A stretch of DNA of 23,895 bases from a virus. The position numbers and the translations under genes were made by a program. This document shows positions 5,891-13,115 of this stretch, one piece after another. The notes beneath the pieces are model-generated. The model was not told where the DNA came from, made no database searches, and saw nothing but the letters and a program-made list of their open reading frames with translations. The stretch covers positions 1-23,895 of IMG/VR virus record IMGVR_UViG_3300010300_000106; one strand, 5' to 3'. How positions within the stretch are numbered: the first letter of the stretch is position 1; each line of letters opens with the position of its first letter.

Positions 5891-6541
5891 ATGTCAGAAT
5901 TAGAAAAGTATTTAAAAGGTCATCATGGATTTAGTTCAATCACCTTACAAAATTATGAAAATGTAATGACACCCATGATTTTGGAAGAAAGGGAAATGAG
6001 AGCGACCCAAATGTCTGTATTCGATAGATTGATGATGGATAGAATTATTTGGATAGCAGGACCAATCAGAGAAATCACAGGTCAGATTGTACAAGCTCAA
6101 TTGATGTTTTTAGATAACCATAGTGAAGGTGATATAACTATACATATTGATTCACCTGGTGGTTCTGTCAAAGCTGGTTTAGGTATTGTCGATGTTATGG
6201 AATATATTAAATGTGATGTGAGAACAGTGAATACAGGTATGGCCGCATCTATGGGTTCTGTTTTATTAGGAGCAGGAACGAAGGGAAAAAGAAGTTCTCT
6301 AAAATATTCAAAAACTATGTTACACCAATCTAGTGGTGGAGCAGTAGGAAATATCCAAGACGCTAGAATCACAATGAATGAATGGGAGAAGGTCAATAAA
6401 ATATTATTCGAACTCTTAGGTAAGTATTGTGGTAAAACTGCTAAACGTGTTGAAAAGGATGCAAGTAGAGATTTATGGTTAGACTCAAAAGAATCCTTAG
6501 ATTACGGAATAATTGATGAAATCATACAAAATCAGAATTAA
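5891..6541 (+). CDS. clpP: ClpP-family ATP-dependent protease subunit
   Basis: This 216-residue protein is the length of bacterial ClpP. It contains IDSPGGSV (residues 86-93), the nucleophile in GMAASMGSVLL (Ser120), the histidine in MLHQSSGG (His145) and the aspartate in SRDLWLDS (Asp194). The spacing of 25 and 49 residues equals that of Escherichia coli ClpP (97, 122, 171), so the catalytic triad is intact. ClpP forms a double seven-membered ring and degrades proteins fed to it by Clp ATPases. No phage ATPase is visible here, so it would need the host partner or act on small substrates. In phages ClpP-like proteins also serve as head-maturation proteases, but no capsid gene is adjacent. The TAA overlaps the next ATG by one base. 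Confidence 0.92.
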   Translation: MSELEKYLKGHHGFSSITLQNYENVMTPMILEEREMRATQMSVFDRLMMDRIIWIAGPIREITGQIVQAQLMFLDNHSEGDITIHIDSPGGSVKAGLGIVDVMEYIKCDVRTVNTGMAASMGSVLLGAGTKGKRSSLKYSKTMLHQSSGGAVGNIQDARITMNEWEKVNKILFELLGKYCGKTAKRVEKDASRDLWLDSKESLDYGIIDEIIQNQN

Positions 6542-6948
6542 TGAATCTCTTTGAAAGATACAACAACTTTTTAGAAAAGTTTTCAAAATCCTTAGTTAAT
6601 GGAACTTTCAAGGATTATGTGAAAAACAATTTTATCAAATTATTGTTGATATATGTGAGTATTCAATTCGCTGCAGTATGTTTGAATGTTTATTTAAGAG
6701 GTTATTGTGTTACTTGTGACAAAATAACCCAAAGTCAATTTGACCAAATGATTGAAGATGGTACTTTTTCTGACTGGACAAATGAACAAATATATGTCAA
6801 ATACCCTAACTTTAAAACATACTTAATAGATGTTGGTGGGGGATTCTTAGTCACATGCATTTATACTTTCACACTACTAATCGTTTTATATACAATATAT
6901 AAATTACTCAAACTTTTGGTCAAAAACATTATAAACATCAAAACATAA
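6541..6948 (+). CDS. Two-helix membrane protein
   Basis: This 135-residue protein has two predicted membrane helices: residues about 31-52 (FIKLLLIYVSIQFAAVCLNV) and about 98-122 (GGFLVTCIYTFTLLIVLYTI). They are separated by a polar loop holding a CVTC pair. The C-terminus is Lys-rich, suggesting both ends face the cytoplasm. The start overlaps the ClpP stop (TAATG), so the two are translationally coupled. No known family is recognised. A link to ClpP as an adaptor or membrane substrate is possible, but only context supports it. Confidence 0.7.
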   Translation: MNLFERYNNFLEKFSKSLVNGTFKDYVKNNFIKLLLIYVSIQFAAVCLNVYLRGYCVTCDKITQSQFDQMIEDGTFSDWTNEQIYVKYPNFKTYLIDVGGGFLVTCIYTFTLLIVLYTIYKLLKLLVKNIINIKT

Positions 6949-6959
6949 AGTTAGAAACT

Positions 6960-7442
6960 ATGGAAAGAAAGTTAATTATGTATACGATGTCTTCTTGTGG
7001 ATATTGTAAAAAAATGAAAGAAGAATTAAATAAACAAGAATTCGAATATATTGAAAGGGACTACAAAGAACATAATGAAGAATGGAATAGTGTCAAAGCA
7101 CTTACAAAGAGTGGTGTTTTCCCAACATTTGTATTCGGTAATGATATATTGATTCCAAATAGAGACTTCAAGTCCCCACAAGAACTTATGGGATTAGTTC
7201 AACATCTTGATTCATTACCACATCAAGAAAACGATTTTCAAACCTTGACTGAGTTGAATAAAAATTTAATATTCATGGTTAAAAATTTATCTATGAAAGT
7301 AGATGAATTGATTGAAAATCAAAAAAGGTCAAATCAAGGTGTATCTAATGATTTGAAAAAACAAATGGAGTTACGTAAACAACAATATCAAAAAAAAGTA
7401 GCTGACAATATAAAAAAACAACAAAATGGTTTGACTAATTAA
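6960..7442 (+). CDS. Glutaredoxin with C-terminal coiled coil (CGYC)
   Basis: Residues 1-85 form a glutaredoxin domain with strand RKLIMYTMSS, active site C13-G-Y-C16 and cis-proline VFPTF (P55). Residues about 95-160 are a long Lys/Gln-rich, heptad-like helix (LTELNKNLIFMVKNLSMKVD and after), which is unusual for a glutaredoxin and may allow oligomerisation or attachment to a partner. At 160 residues it is much longer than the ~85 of a normal glutaredoxin. It is the last gene before the tRNA-like RNA and the terminator. Confidence 0.85.
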   Translation: MERKLIMYTMSSCGYCKKMKEELNKQEFEYIERDYKEHNEEWNSVKALTKSGVFPTFVFGNDILIPNRDFKSPQELMGLVQHLDSLPHQENDFQTLTELNKNLIFMVKNLSMKVDELIENQKRSNQGVSNDLKKQMELRKQQYQKKVADNIKKQQNGLTN

Positions 7443-7470
7443 ATTTTGTTTTATAATATTGTTATAGACA

Positions 7471-7547
7471 AGCGGGAGAAGCTTTTATCCTTGATGAAGC
7501 GTCATCACACCCGATGAAGAAGAAGGTTCGAATCCTATCCTCCCGCT
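7471..7547 (+). tRNA. tRNA-like RNA, degenerate or unusual
   Basis: AGCGGGAG (7471-7478) and CTCCCGCT (7540-7547) form a perfect 8-base closing stem about 76 bases apart, the size of a tRNA. GGTTCGAATCC (7525-7535) is the classical T-loop sequence. GCTT/AAGC (7481-7484, 7497-7500) could be a D stem and TCATC/GATGA (7502-7506, 7513-7517) an anticodon stem. Several features are not canonical: the T stem is mismatched (GAAGG against CCTATC), the anticodon loop has six bases and no U33, and the D loop lacks GG. TCATCA can also pair with the upstream TGATGA. No CCA is encoded. I cannot assign an amino acid; a decayed phage tRNA or a tRNA-like structured RNA are the options. Confidence 0.45.
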
Positions 7548-7555
7548 CTAAAATT

Positions 7556-7577
7556 CACCTTACTTAGGTAAGTGGTG
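7556..7577 (+). other. Stem-loop between the tRNA-like RNA and terminator
   Basis: CACCTTAC (7556-7563) can pair with GTAAGTGGTG (7568-7577) around a TTAG loop, with a two-base bulge. It is followed by a G/C-richer stretch (7578-7602) with weak self-complementarity (GGC...GCC). No gene is visible here; it is probably part of the same non-coding transcript. Confidence 0.4.
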
Positions 7578-7606
7578 GAACGTTGGCAGCCTTGTCAGCC
7601 CCTATG

Positions 7607-7633
7607 AAACCCCCATTTTTTTGGGGGTTTTTT
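7607..7633 (+). terminator. Strong rho-independent terminator
   Basis: AAACCCCC (7607-7614) pairs with GGGGGTTT (7623-7630) around an eight-base loop rich in T, and a six-base T run follows (7628-7633). It is the most G/C-rich stem in the window and ends the ClpP/glutaredoxin/tRNA-like transcript. Confidence 0.9.
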
Positions 7634-7634
7634 A

Positions 7635-7642
7635 TATTTATA
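7635..7642 (+). promoter_or_regulatory. TATTTATA box after the terminator
   Basis: TATTTATA within ATATTTATAG lies directly after the terminator and five bases before the ATG at 7648. It is a copy of the recurrent upstream motif with the shortest spacing seen, so it may be fortuitous. Confidence 0.3.
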
Positions 7643-7647
7643 GTGGT

Positions 7648-7893
7648 ATGGTGAAAAATGATTTAGAATGGACAGATGAATTAATTGATGAAATTATTGA
7701 GACATATAAGGAAATCAAAGTGTTCGGTGGTGAACAATGGATTCAAAACTACACTATAGATAAAAAAACTAAATTGAATAAAATTAATTTGATGATTCAA
7801 TATTTTTCACACCCACAAATAGAGGAATATGAAAAATGTGTCTTCTTAAATGACTTGAAAAATAATATAAGTTCATATAGTTACATTTTATAA
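7648..7893 (+). CDS. 81-residue hypothetical protein
   Basis: I start this gene at the ATG at 7648 (MVKNDLEWTDELIDEI); an in-frame TTG upstream lies inside the terminator loop and is not credible. The protein is soluble, acidic and mostly helical, with a short aromatic tail (SSYSYIL). No family is recognised. It is the first gene after the strong terminator. Confidence 0.6.
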   Translation: MVKNDLEWTDELIDEIIETYKEIKVFGGEQWIQNYTIDKKTKLNKINLMIQYFSHPQIEEYEKCVFLNDLKNNISSYSYIL

Positions 7894-7921
7894 AAAAAAC
7901 TTTAAGATTAAAAAAAAAGTT

Positions 7922-8065
7922 ATGCCAAAAAGTAGAAACAGAAAAAATCAAAAAAAGAAATCACAACAGCGTACACAAGCTATTAAGTCACAACAAAAAA
8001 AATACATGCAACAGATGATGGAGATTATGCAAAAACAACAAATCGAATCATCATCAGAACAATGA
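7922..8065 (+). CDS. 47-residue Lys/Gln-rich basic protein
   Basis: ATG at 7922 opens 47 codons ending with the TGA at 8063-8065. The sequence starts MPKSRNRKNQKKKSQQRTQ and ends in a Met/Gln-rich helix (YMQQMMEIMQKQQ). Short proteins with an MPKSRxRKxxKKK start recur in large marine phages as far as I recall, with no assigned role. The high charge suggests nucleic-acid binding. An A/T-rich leader and tight spacing on both sides support it. Confidence 0.6.
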   Translation: MPKSRNRKNQKKKSQQRTQAIKSQQKKYMQQMMEIMQKQQIESSSEQ

Positions 8066-8067
8066 CA

Positions 8068-8075
8068 TATTTATA
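8068..8075 (+). promoter_or_regulatory. ATATTTATA box 13 bases upstream of the endolysin gene
   Basis: CATATTTATAAT precedes the endolysin gene and TATTTATA ends 13 bases before its ATG at 8089. Sequence and spacing match the box before the DHH gene on the other strand. No -33 element is visible. Confidence 0.45.
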
Positions 8076-8088
8076 ATAAAACTTAAAA

Positions 8089-9609
8089 ATGTCTAGAAAA
8101 AATTTTATAACAGATTTTCAGAGATTTAGTAATCATCAAAGTATAAGTAGAAGATATGTTTTGAAAGAAAATGTTAATTTACCAGGTGTTGAGTATTATG
8201 CAGATAGATTAACTTCTGACAAAAAATACGATAAAAGGGATATGAATAAGGTCGATAAAATTATTGTCCATCATACCGCTGGTCCCAAATCTCAATCTAT
8301 TGAAAGAGTTCACAATTACCATAAAGGAAAGGGATGGCCTAGAGTCGCTTACCACTTTTGGATTGATGAAGATGGTAGAATATTCCAACTAAATGACGTT
8401 GATACAAAAACTTTCCACGCTGGTAAATCGAACAGTAGTTCTATAGGAATTGTTTTACCTGGTTATTTTCATCCACCTAAAAATCACGTACCTTCACAAG
8501 CACAATTAGATAGTTTATATAACTTAGTTAATCAACTTGAGAGTAAGTATGGTTCAAAAAATGTTGTTGGTCATAGAGATGTTTCATCTACTTCATGTCC
8601 AGGAGATAATTTATACCCTTATGTTGAAATGATTAACCGAGGACAAAAACCTGTATTGGGTGATGTAGAATTAGAAAATACTGGTGACTCAGAAGAAAAA
8701 TTAGTTACTTATTATAGTGATGAATCAAAAAGTGATGTAAGTGACACACCTTTATTTGTGACTTATATGGGTAAAGAATACGAAAGACCCTCTCCTTCTG
8801 AATTTGTTGAAGATGATGTCATACTATTTGATGGGATGCCTCAAGGTAGAATGGATAGAAAAAATGAAGTCATGGAAATCCAACAGCTTCTCATTGATAG
8901 AAACTATAAACTACCAAATTTCGGTGTGGATGGTAAATTTGGACCAGAGACTTTAGCTGCTGTCAACGCATTTCAAACAGACCATGGTCTAACAGTTAAA
9001 GGTGTTGTTGACGAAGAAATGATGAATGAACTCGAGGTAGAAACGAATATCAATCAAAATCCTCAAGATAATGACCCACAAACCGTTCAAAGATATCAAC
9101 TTCAACCATGGGAACAACCTGTGGTTCAAGCTATTAAAGACGCAGCAGAGGAATATGGTATCGATGTTAAAGACGCTATGGTTATCGCTGAAGTAGAGAG
9201 TTCGGGTAATCCTAATGTGAAAAATGCGGGGGGATGTATAGGTTTATACCAATTTTGTCCGAGATGGATTAAAGGTTATGGTTTGAATTCCCAATCAGCA
9301 TTGGACCCATATCAAAACTCACTTGCGTTCGCAAAATCAATTAGAAAAAGAATAGATAATTTTAAATCCAAATATGGTAGAGAACCCGAACTACACGAAA
9401 CCTATATAATGTGGAATCAAGGTGAGAGTGGTGCTAATCAAATATTTGATGCTGTTTCAGAAGGTACTGGTGTCCCAAGACGTATAAGAAGAAATATGAG
9501 AGCACAAGGGAGTATGTTTTCCGATGACCCAGTAGAATTTGTGGAAGCTATGAAAAAATTTGTTCAGAACAAACAATCCCAATTTGAAAGTAGGGGTATT
9601 AAGATATAA
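8089..9609 (+). CDS. Modular endolysin: amidase_2, peptidoglycan-binding and lytic transglycosylase-like domains
   Basis: This 506-residue protein has three parts. Residues ~50-185 are an N-acetylmuramoyl-L-alanine amidase (amidase_2/PGRP type): IIVHHTAG (H61/H62), TFHAG (H110) and GHRDVSSTSCPG (H162, C170) give the zinc ligands. Residues ~256-315 are a PG_binding_1 domain (EIQQLLIDRNYKL, FGVDGKFGPETLAAVNAFQ). Residues ~340-460 resemble an SLT lytic transglycosylase/lysozyme: AEVESSGNP with the likely catalytic Glu370, GLYQF and YIMWNQGESGANQIF. Two enzymes cutting different peptidoglycan bonds are thus joined. No signal peptide is seen, so release would need the holin, unless the protein is a virion-borne wall hydrolase. 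It is followed closely by a mini HExxH gene and an M23 peptidase. Confidence 0.88.
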   Translation: MSRKNFITDFQRFSNHQSISRRYVLKENVNLPGVEYYADRLTSDKKYDKRDMNKVDKIIVHHTAGPKSQSIERVHNYHKGKGWPRVAYHFWIDEDGRIFQLNDVDTKTFHAGKSNSSSIGIVLPGYFHPPKNHVPSQAQLDSLYNLVNQLESKYGSKNVVGHRDVSSTSCPGDNLYPYVEMINRGQKPVLGDVELENTGDSEEKLVTYYSDESKSDVSDTPLFVTYMGKEYERPSPSEFVEDDVILFDGMPQGRMDRKNEVMEIQQLLIDRNYKLPNFGVDGKFGPETLAAVNAFQTDHGLTVKGVVDEEMMNELEVETNINQNPQDNDPQTVQRYQLQPWEQPVVQAIKDAAEEYGIDVKDAMVIAEVESSGNPNVKNAGGCIGLYQFCPRWIKGYGLNSQSALDPYQNSLAFAKSIRKRIDNFKSKYGREPELHETYIMWNQGESGANQIFDAVSEGTGVPRRIRRNMRAQGSMFSDDPVEFVEAMKKFVQNKQSQFESRGIKI

Positions 9610-9617
9610 ATTCACCA

Positions 9618-9977
9618 ATGTCTGTGATGGATAAAAAAACTATAGTCAATGAATTTGTTTCTTTTTGTAAGGACGAACTAGGTTTCACAAACCCAATAAA
9701 AATATCACTTACAAATAAAACTGACAAACTCGTTACACATGCTATATATGATTTCACAAATAATGAAATCAGAGTTTACTCCAAAAATAGACATTTGGTC
9801 GATGTCTTGAGGAGCTTAGCACACGAATTGGTACACCATAAACAAATAGAGGATGGCAGAATTGATTTCAATAATTTACCACAAGATATAGGTGGTGAAA
9901 TCGAGGATGAAGCAAACTCTTTAGCAGGTCAAATAATTAAGAAGTTCACTTATAAATTTGATGGTATTTATGAATAA
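9618..9977 (+). CDS. Mini HExxH metallopeptidase-like protein
   Basis: This 119-residue protein is essentially one small domain. Residues 63-75 read VLRSLAHELVHHK with the zinc motif HELVH (H69, E70, H73). Residues 94-103 (EIEDEANSLA) supply candidate third ligands, the arrangement of minimal gluzincin-like proteases. Before it come two strands (YDFTNNEIRVYSK). Its HExxH context resembles that of the disrupted gene at 1186-1992. It lies 8 bases after the endolysin and 3 bases before the M23 gene, so a role in the same wall or virion process is plausible. Proteolysis is not demonstrated by the motif alone. Confidence 0.75.
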   Translation: MSVMDKKTIVNEFVSFCKDELGFTNPIKISLTNKTDKLVTHAIYDFTNNEIRVYSKNRHLVDVLRSLAHELVHHKQIEDGRIDFNNLPQDIGGEIEDEANSLAGQIIKKFTYKFDGIYE

Positions 9978-9980
9978 GCT

Positions 9981-11498
9981 ATGAAGATACTAGTCACACA
10001 AAAACAACTTACTAATTTGGTTGAGAATAAAGAAAAAATAATTCTCAATGAGTCTCAGTTTACTAGTTCAGGCACTCAGTGGTTTGAACCACTAGGTAAA
10101 ATAGATTTCGATATTGGTGGAATGGCTGCAAGAGAATATGGTGCTCCTCGTCCTGGTGGAAGAAAACATCCAGGATATGATGTGGGTGCATCTAATGGAA
10201 CACCACTTTATAGTATTGCCGATGGAACAGTAATTGAAGCTAAACCAACATCGACAGCTTGTGGTCCTGGTGTTGTTTTTATCGACCACGGTGGTGGTAT
10301 AAAGTCAAGATTCTGTCACGTAACTAATATTAATGTAAAAAAAGGTGATAAAATCAAGGGTGGATGTCAATTTGGTACTGTAGGTGAAGGACACATGCAT
10401 ATTGAAATATATCACCCAAATAGTCCAAATGGAAGAGGTAGTTATATGAACCCTAGGGTATTTCACGATGTGAATAATTTCATCAAACATAATGGTGAAT
10501 ATTGTGGAAGTGAGTTAACACCATACACAGAAAAAGAGGATGGTACTTTAAGTTTCGAGATACCAGGAACTTCACGTTCTAAACAACCTACACCAATTGA
10601 TGATACTTACTTTACAAAAAAGGGAGATGTTAATGAAGAAAGAGTTGAGGTTTTACAAGAAATATTGACAGCTGCTGGATATGAAACGGAAGTAGATGGT
10701 GATTACGGTAATCTAACAATGGATTCTGTAAGAGAGGTTAAGGATGATTTAGATATTGATACAGTTGCTACTTATGTACTGAATAAGGAACTTATTAAAA
10801 TTGTTAATCATTTCGGTGAAATACAAGGTGATGAAATCGAAATAAATGGAAAAAAATTACCAATTGATTTATCAAAAGTAACTTCTGATACAACCACAAC
10901 AACAACAACTTCTACAACAAGACCTTCTGACAAGAATAGAGCGACAGCATATGCTAGAAATATAATTCTAGATGTACCAAACGGAGCTTATGGGGAATCA
11001 TTCAATTTGATTTATGGTTCTACTGACTTGATAAGTAGTGGGTACATTAGAGAATTGTTTCTAGAGTCTAACCCTAATGAATTTAAACAACATAATTTTA
11101 TTTTCGCAGATAAGGGGACTTCATTAAGTAAAATTAAAAGATTTATTAAGGATGAATTAGGTACAAGTAGTGACCCAAATATTGACACAATAACTTTAGT
11201 CGGTGCTTCAGCAACTAATTTTACGGAAAATCCTAGTGGAACATATGATAGGTATTTCTTTGTACAACCTTATCTTACAAAGAAAGGGTTGAGTGCTTTT
11301 AATGATAAAAGTCCTAATTACAGTAATGTGACGGTATTATCAAATCCTAATTTTTTCAAATCAAACGTTGAACAATTCGATTCTCTTAAAGTATTAAATG
11401 ACATTGTTATAAGAGGTGGTGGTGATGTAGAAACTGGAACTGAAGGTACTATCGCAATGTTAAAAAGTTTCTTTAAAAATTATTATAACCCACTTTAA
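9981..11498 (+). CDS. M23-family peptidoglycan endopeptidase with long unrecognised C-terminal region
   Basis: Residues ~45-165 form an M23 (LytM/lysostaphin-like) zinc peptidase: KHPGYDVGA (H63, D67), FCHVTN (H113) and GEGHMHIEIY (H138/H140), with the typical IADGTVIEA strand. Residues ~212-275 resemble a degenerate peptidoglycan-binding repeat (RVEVLQEILTAAGYETEVDG). A Thr-rich linker follows near residues 304-315. The last ~180 residues form an alpha/beta region (RNIILDVPNGAYGESFNLIY, IDTITLVGASATNF) with nucleotide-hydrolase- or SGNH-like looks but no motif I can assign. The N-terminus MKILVTQKQLTNLVE resembles leader segments seen on several phage virion proteins. It would cut peptide cross-links, either at lysis or at infection. 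Confidence 0.85.
   Translation: MKILVTQKQLTNLVENKEKIILNESQFTSSGTQWFEPLGKIDFDIGGMAAREYGAPRPGGRKHPGYDVGASNGTPLYSIADGTVIEAKPTSTACGPGVVFIDHGGGIKSRFCHVTNINVKKGDKIKGGCQFGTVGEGHMHIEIYHPNSPNGRGSYMNPRVFHDVNNFIKHNGEYCGSELTPYTEKEDGTLSFEIPGTSRSKQPTPIDDTYFTKKGDVNEERVEVLQEILTAAGYETEVDGDYGNLTMDSVREVKDDLDIDTVATYVLNKELIKIVNHFGEIQGDEIEINGKKLPIDLSKVTSDTTTTTTTSTTRPSDKNRATAYARNIILDVPNGAYGESFNLIYGSTDLISSGYIRELFLESNPNEFKQHNFIFADKGTSLSKIKRFIKDELGTSSDPNIDTITLVGASATNFTENPSGTYDRYFFVQPYLTKKGLSAFNDKSPNYSNVTVLSNPNFFKSNVEQFDSLKVLNDIVIRGGGDVETGTEGTIAMLKSFFKNYYNPL
10890..10922 (+). repeat. ACA-type triplet repeat encoding a Thr-rich linker
   Basis: An imperfect (ACA)n tract inside the M23 gene encodes seven threonines, one serine and two more threonines. 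It separates the peptidoglycan-binding part from the C-terminal domain and could change length by slippage. Confidence 0.7.
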
Positions 11499-11507
11499 TT
11501 TTACCTT

Positions 11508-13115
11508 ATGAATATAACTGAAGGTAAATATAGTAAATCATACTGTTTAAAAACACCATGTAGTGAAATGGGATTCAGTCAGAAAGCCTCTTGTAAAAGT
11601 CAAGGGTATAAAAATTGTTATAAGAAATCATTAGATGAAAAAGACCCTAAAGTAGGTACTGGAAAAAAACCAAAGGGTAGTGGAAGAAGATTGTATACTG
11701 ATGAAAACCCAAAAGACACGGTTAGTGTTAAGTTTAGAACAAAAGAAGACATAGTCGATACTTTGAATAAAACAAGCTTCAAAAACAAATCACACAAAAG
11801 ACAATCTCAAATAATCAATCTAATCCATCAAAGAGTCAGAGCTGCTCATAATAACGCGAAAGACCCAAAGGTTAAATCTAGATTTAAAAGAGGACTGGAT
11901 TATATCACAAACAGAAAAGAGAAATCAAAAGAAAAAACCAAAAGATTGAGAAGTTTGAATGAATCTAACCAAACTAATCAACCTCTTAAAAAGGGTGATG
12001 TTGTCTTAGTTGTAAATTTAGATAAAAGTAAAAAATATCTCGCAAATGGTAGAACCGACCTTTACGAACCAAAGTTATTTACACCATACAGAGTTTTTGG
12101 TTATTTTCACAGACAACCACAAAATTGGGAAAACCCAAATACTACTCAAATTGTTTACAAACTAGAACATTTAGATATTACTGATGAGGAAAGAATGATT
12201 GACTTCCAAAAAGGTGGTGGTGAAAGATTAGGTGTACACTTACTACCAGAGGATACATGGATTTTACAGAAAGATATACAAGAACTTAATGAAGGTAAGT
12301 CTCTTTTTATACGTAAAAAAGATATTGATGAGAGAGCAAGAACACTCGGTAACACAAGAAGACAAGGAGTGGACACATACTTTCCTAAATCAGCAATAAG
12401 AGCAAATCCTATGAGATTCAGACCTTATACTAGGGAGTTATATACGGAAACAGAGATGAGAGATAAGGATAAGAAAATAATGAAAACTAATTTGAATTTA
12501 TTCGGTCAGTTCCCTCTCGATAGTTACAAACAAATTAATCCACCTTCAGAGACAGAAACAAGAAAGGAACTTGAATTTTTGAAACGAATCAAAAAAAACG
12601 AAGATTTCATCTATGATAATGATAAAATAACAAAACAATATAAAGATAGGTTAGAAAAAATAGGTATTGAATATCCAAAGGGTGAACTTAAAAAATATAT
12701 GAATGAGATTAAAAAAATAATTTTGATTTTGAAATATTTCTTTAATCGTAAAAGACCTTATGGGTATGTAACAAAGGATAGTAATAGTGACTTAAATGTC
12801 ACGTTGTTAAATTCAGCTAAAACACCATCTTACCCATCGGGTCACGCAACTCAATCTGAGTTCATATCACAATACTTAGTACACAAATATCCTCAATACA
12901 AACAAGAAATACAAAATATAGCTGATGATATTTCTAAATCGAGGATGATTGCAAAAGTACATTTCCCCAGCGATATAAAATTCGGAAAAGTATTAGGAAA
13001 AGATTTGTTTACTTTTATTAAAAACGAAGATATTGATTTAAAAGAAGTTAAACCCGCAACTTTACAGTCTAATCAAAAAAAGATTGTTGATGGGTTTTCT
13101 AATTTTAGTCTATGA
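11508..13115 (+). CDS. Cys-motif / PAP2-type phosphatase fusion protein
   Basis: This 535-residue protein joins several parts. Residues 1-45 carry a cysteine motif (YCLKTPCSEMGFSQKASCKS) that I recall from structural-module proteins of marine T4-like phages. Residues 50-150 are very basic and helical. Residues 160-265 look like a beta domain (KKGDVVLVVNLDK). Residues ~400-505 hold the complete PAP2/vanadium-haloperoxidase phosphatase signature: K409-x6-R416-P417, P-S-G-H (443-446) and S478-R479-x5-H485-x3-D489. PAP2 enzymes remove phosphate from lipids such as undecaprenyl pyrophosphate, or act as soluble acid phosphatases. No membrane helices are seen, so the enzyme is probably soluble. Following the wall hydrolases, it might act on cell-envelope lipid phosphates, which is inference. 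Confidence 0.8.
   Translation: MNITEGKYSKSYCLKTPCSEMGFSQKASCKSQGYKNCYKKSLDEKDPKVGTGKKPKGSGRRLYTDENPKDTVSVKFRTKEDIVDTLNKTSFKNKSHKRQSQIINLIHQRVRAAHNNAKDPKVKSRFKRGLDYITNRKEKSKEKTKRLRSLNESNQTNQPLKKGDVVLVVNLDKSKKYLANGRTDLYEPKLFTPYRVFGYFHRQPQNWENPNTTQIVYKLEHLDITDEERMIDFQKGGGERLGVHLLPEDTWILQKDIQELNEGKSLFIRKKDIDERARTLGNTRRQGVDTYFPKSAIRANPMRFRPYTRELYTETEMRDKDKKIMKTNLNLFGQFPLDSYKQINPPSETETRKELEFLKRIKKNEDFIYDNDKITKQYKDRLEKIGIEYPKGELKKYMNEIKKIILILKYFFNRKRPYGYVTKDSNSDLNVTLLNSAKTPSYPSGHATQSEFISQYLVHKYPQYKQEIQNIADDISKSRMIAKVHFPSDIKFGKVLGKDLFTFIKNEDIDLKEVKPATLQSNQKKIVDGFSNFSL

Noticed and set aside
6097-6396. Minus-strand open frame inside the ClpP gene
   Set aside because: It is antisense to the conserved catalytic region of ClpP and has low-complexity, non-protein-like composition.
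7551-7606. Second tRNA (GTGGTGGAACGTTGGCAG resembles a tRNA-Leu D-arm region)
   Set aside because: No acceptor stem, no T-loop and no anticodon arm can be built around it.
7621-7647. TTG start for the gene at 7648
   Set aside because: It lies in the loop and right arm of the terminator, and the ATG at 7648 gives a normal start.
10092-10490. Minus-strand open frames within the M23 gene
   Set aside because: They are antisense to the conserved zinc-site region and are Ser/Cys/Ile-rich shadows.
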